Source: Sporotomaculum syntrophicum
GTDB taxonomy: Bacteria > Bacillota > Desulfotomaculia > Desulfotomaculales > Desulfallaceae
Direction: 5' to 3'
NCBI RefSeq assembly: GCF_009932395.1
Contig: NZ_LSRS01000003.1
Coordinates: forward strand, 894,754 to 958,753
Length of the DNA stretch: 64,000 nt
The position numbers and the translations under genes were made by a program. Below, in pieces: positions 63,683 through 64,000 of this stretch; the first letter of the stretch is position 1, and the number at the start of each line of letters is the position of its first letter. The notes under the pieces are model-generated. The model did no database searches. It saw only the letters and a program-made list of their open reading frames with translations, and was not told the origin of the DNA.

Positions 63683-64000
63683 CTATACTTCGTCAGCAGC
63701 CGCATCTATTTCTTTTAGGATATCTGCTTCATGAATCACTACGTCAATTTCGCTGTTAATCTCTTGATCGGTGAAGTGTTTTAATGAAATGGCCCCTGGC
63801 GGACATTTGGTATTACAGAGGCCACATCCTTTACACAGTACCGGGTTAACTTCAACCCTTTTGGCCTTATTTAACACCAGGGCGCCATATGTGCAGACTT
63901 CAACGCAGGCCCCACAGCCCATGCATTTCTTCTCATCTACCACGCATACAGAGCCGGACGCAACAACTGTATCACGGGAGAGGAGTGTTAAGACACGACC
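63683..64000 (-). CDS. C-terminal end of a second HdrA/BamE-like protein, cut by the window
   Basis: The frame is open from base 64000 to the stop at 63683. RVLTLLSRDTVVASGSVCVVDEKKCMGCGACVEVCTYGALVLNKAKRVEVNPVLCKGCGLCNTKCPPGAISLKHFTDQEI parallels the end of BamE (RVLTLLSNDTVVASGSV...CKGDGLCNAKCPTGAISLKHYTFEQV). Two [4Fe-4S] motifs are visible. It lies 37 bases upstream of the second bamF-like gene. The rest, with the FAD domain, is outside the window. Confidence 0.88.
   Translation of the reverse strand, partial: GRVLTLLSRDTVVASGSVCVVDEKKCMGCGACVEVCTYGALVLNKAKRVEVNPVLCKGCGLCNTKCPPGAISLKHFTDQEINSEIDVVIHEADILKEIDAAADEV

Noticed and set aside
1..64000. CRISPR arrays, insertion sequences, prophage or rRNA genes
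   Set aside because: No regularly spaced repeats, transposase genes, phage genes or rRNA sequence were seen.

Overview
The window looks like the chromosome of an anaerobic, spore-forming Firmicute of the Desulfotomaculum / Pelotomaculum / Sporotomaculum type. This is an inference from gene content: a SpoVT homologue, Mn-catalase and copper-amine-oxidase-like surface domains, a complete class II (ATP-independent, tungsten) benzoyl-CoA reductase gene set, a Na+-pumping glutaconyl-CoA-type decarboxylase and a butyryl-CoA:acetate-type CoA-transferase. Together these fit fermentative, syntrophic or sulfidogenic growth on benzoate-like aromatics.

Layout. 1-5.5 kb: end of a biotin-dependent Na+-pump decarboxylase operon, an FMN glutamate-synthase-like protein, a CoA-transferase with a likely sigma-54 promoter, and a Mn-catalase. 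5.5-14 kb: aconitase, SpoVT, a NYN-LOTUS protein, and a minus-strand envelope-sugar operon (galU, ugd, UDP-sugar epimerase, LCP ligase). 14.6-16.8 kb: polyferredoxin plus tungsten aldehyde:ferredoxin oxidoreductase. 17-36.5 kb: mixed housekeeping (galE, cysQ, amidase, cysE, fdhD, an Rrf2 regulator, DJ-1/PfpI, tRNA-Leu, murI, tRNA-Ala, type 2 IPP isomerase, acuA, a Crp/Fnr regulator, a Nudix hydrolase), with two decayed genes: a malY/patB-like aminotransferase and a surface protein broken by an in-frame TGA. 36.7-64 kb: an adenine-deaminase-like amidohydrolase followed by the aromatic-degradation island.

The island has four parts. (1) A minus-strand operon SDR - thiolase - DUF35 - bamA - bamR - bamQ covers the steps after ring reduction. 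(2) An orphan NarL-type response regulator and a PAS-AAA+-Fis sigma-54 activator lie on the plus strand. (3) bamBCDEFGHI on the minus strand encodes the BamBC catalytic module and the Hdr/Mvh/Nuo-like electron-transfer modules. (4) Upstream of bamB lie a bis-MGD molybdo/tungsto-oxidoreductase, a small unknown gene, and a second HdrA-like / MvhD-like pair cut by the window end.

Three results stand out. Both bamF-like genes are longer than a plain ORF reading shows: each has an in-frame TGA at codon 19 in the same Cys-x-Trp-TGA context, followed by a hairpin, and is best read as a selenoprotein. The promoters of bamB and of the molybdo-oxidoreductase share a 16-base -24/-12 (sigma-54) core and, 113-125 bp further upstream, a matching three-part palindrome that looks like the enhancer of one activator. 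A decayed fdhD copy sits inside the bam operon between bamD and bamE. If ring cleavage gives 3-hydroxypimelyl-CoA and then glutaryl-CoA, the decarboxylase at the left edge and the CoA-transferase could complete a route to crotonyl-/butyryl-CoA and acetate with Na+-based energy conservation; that link is inference.
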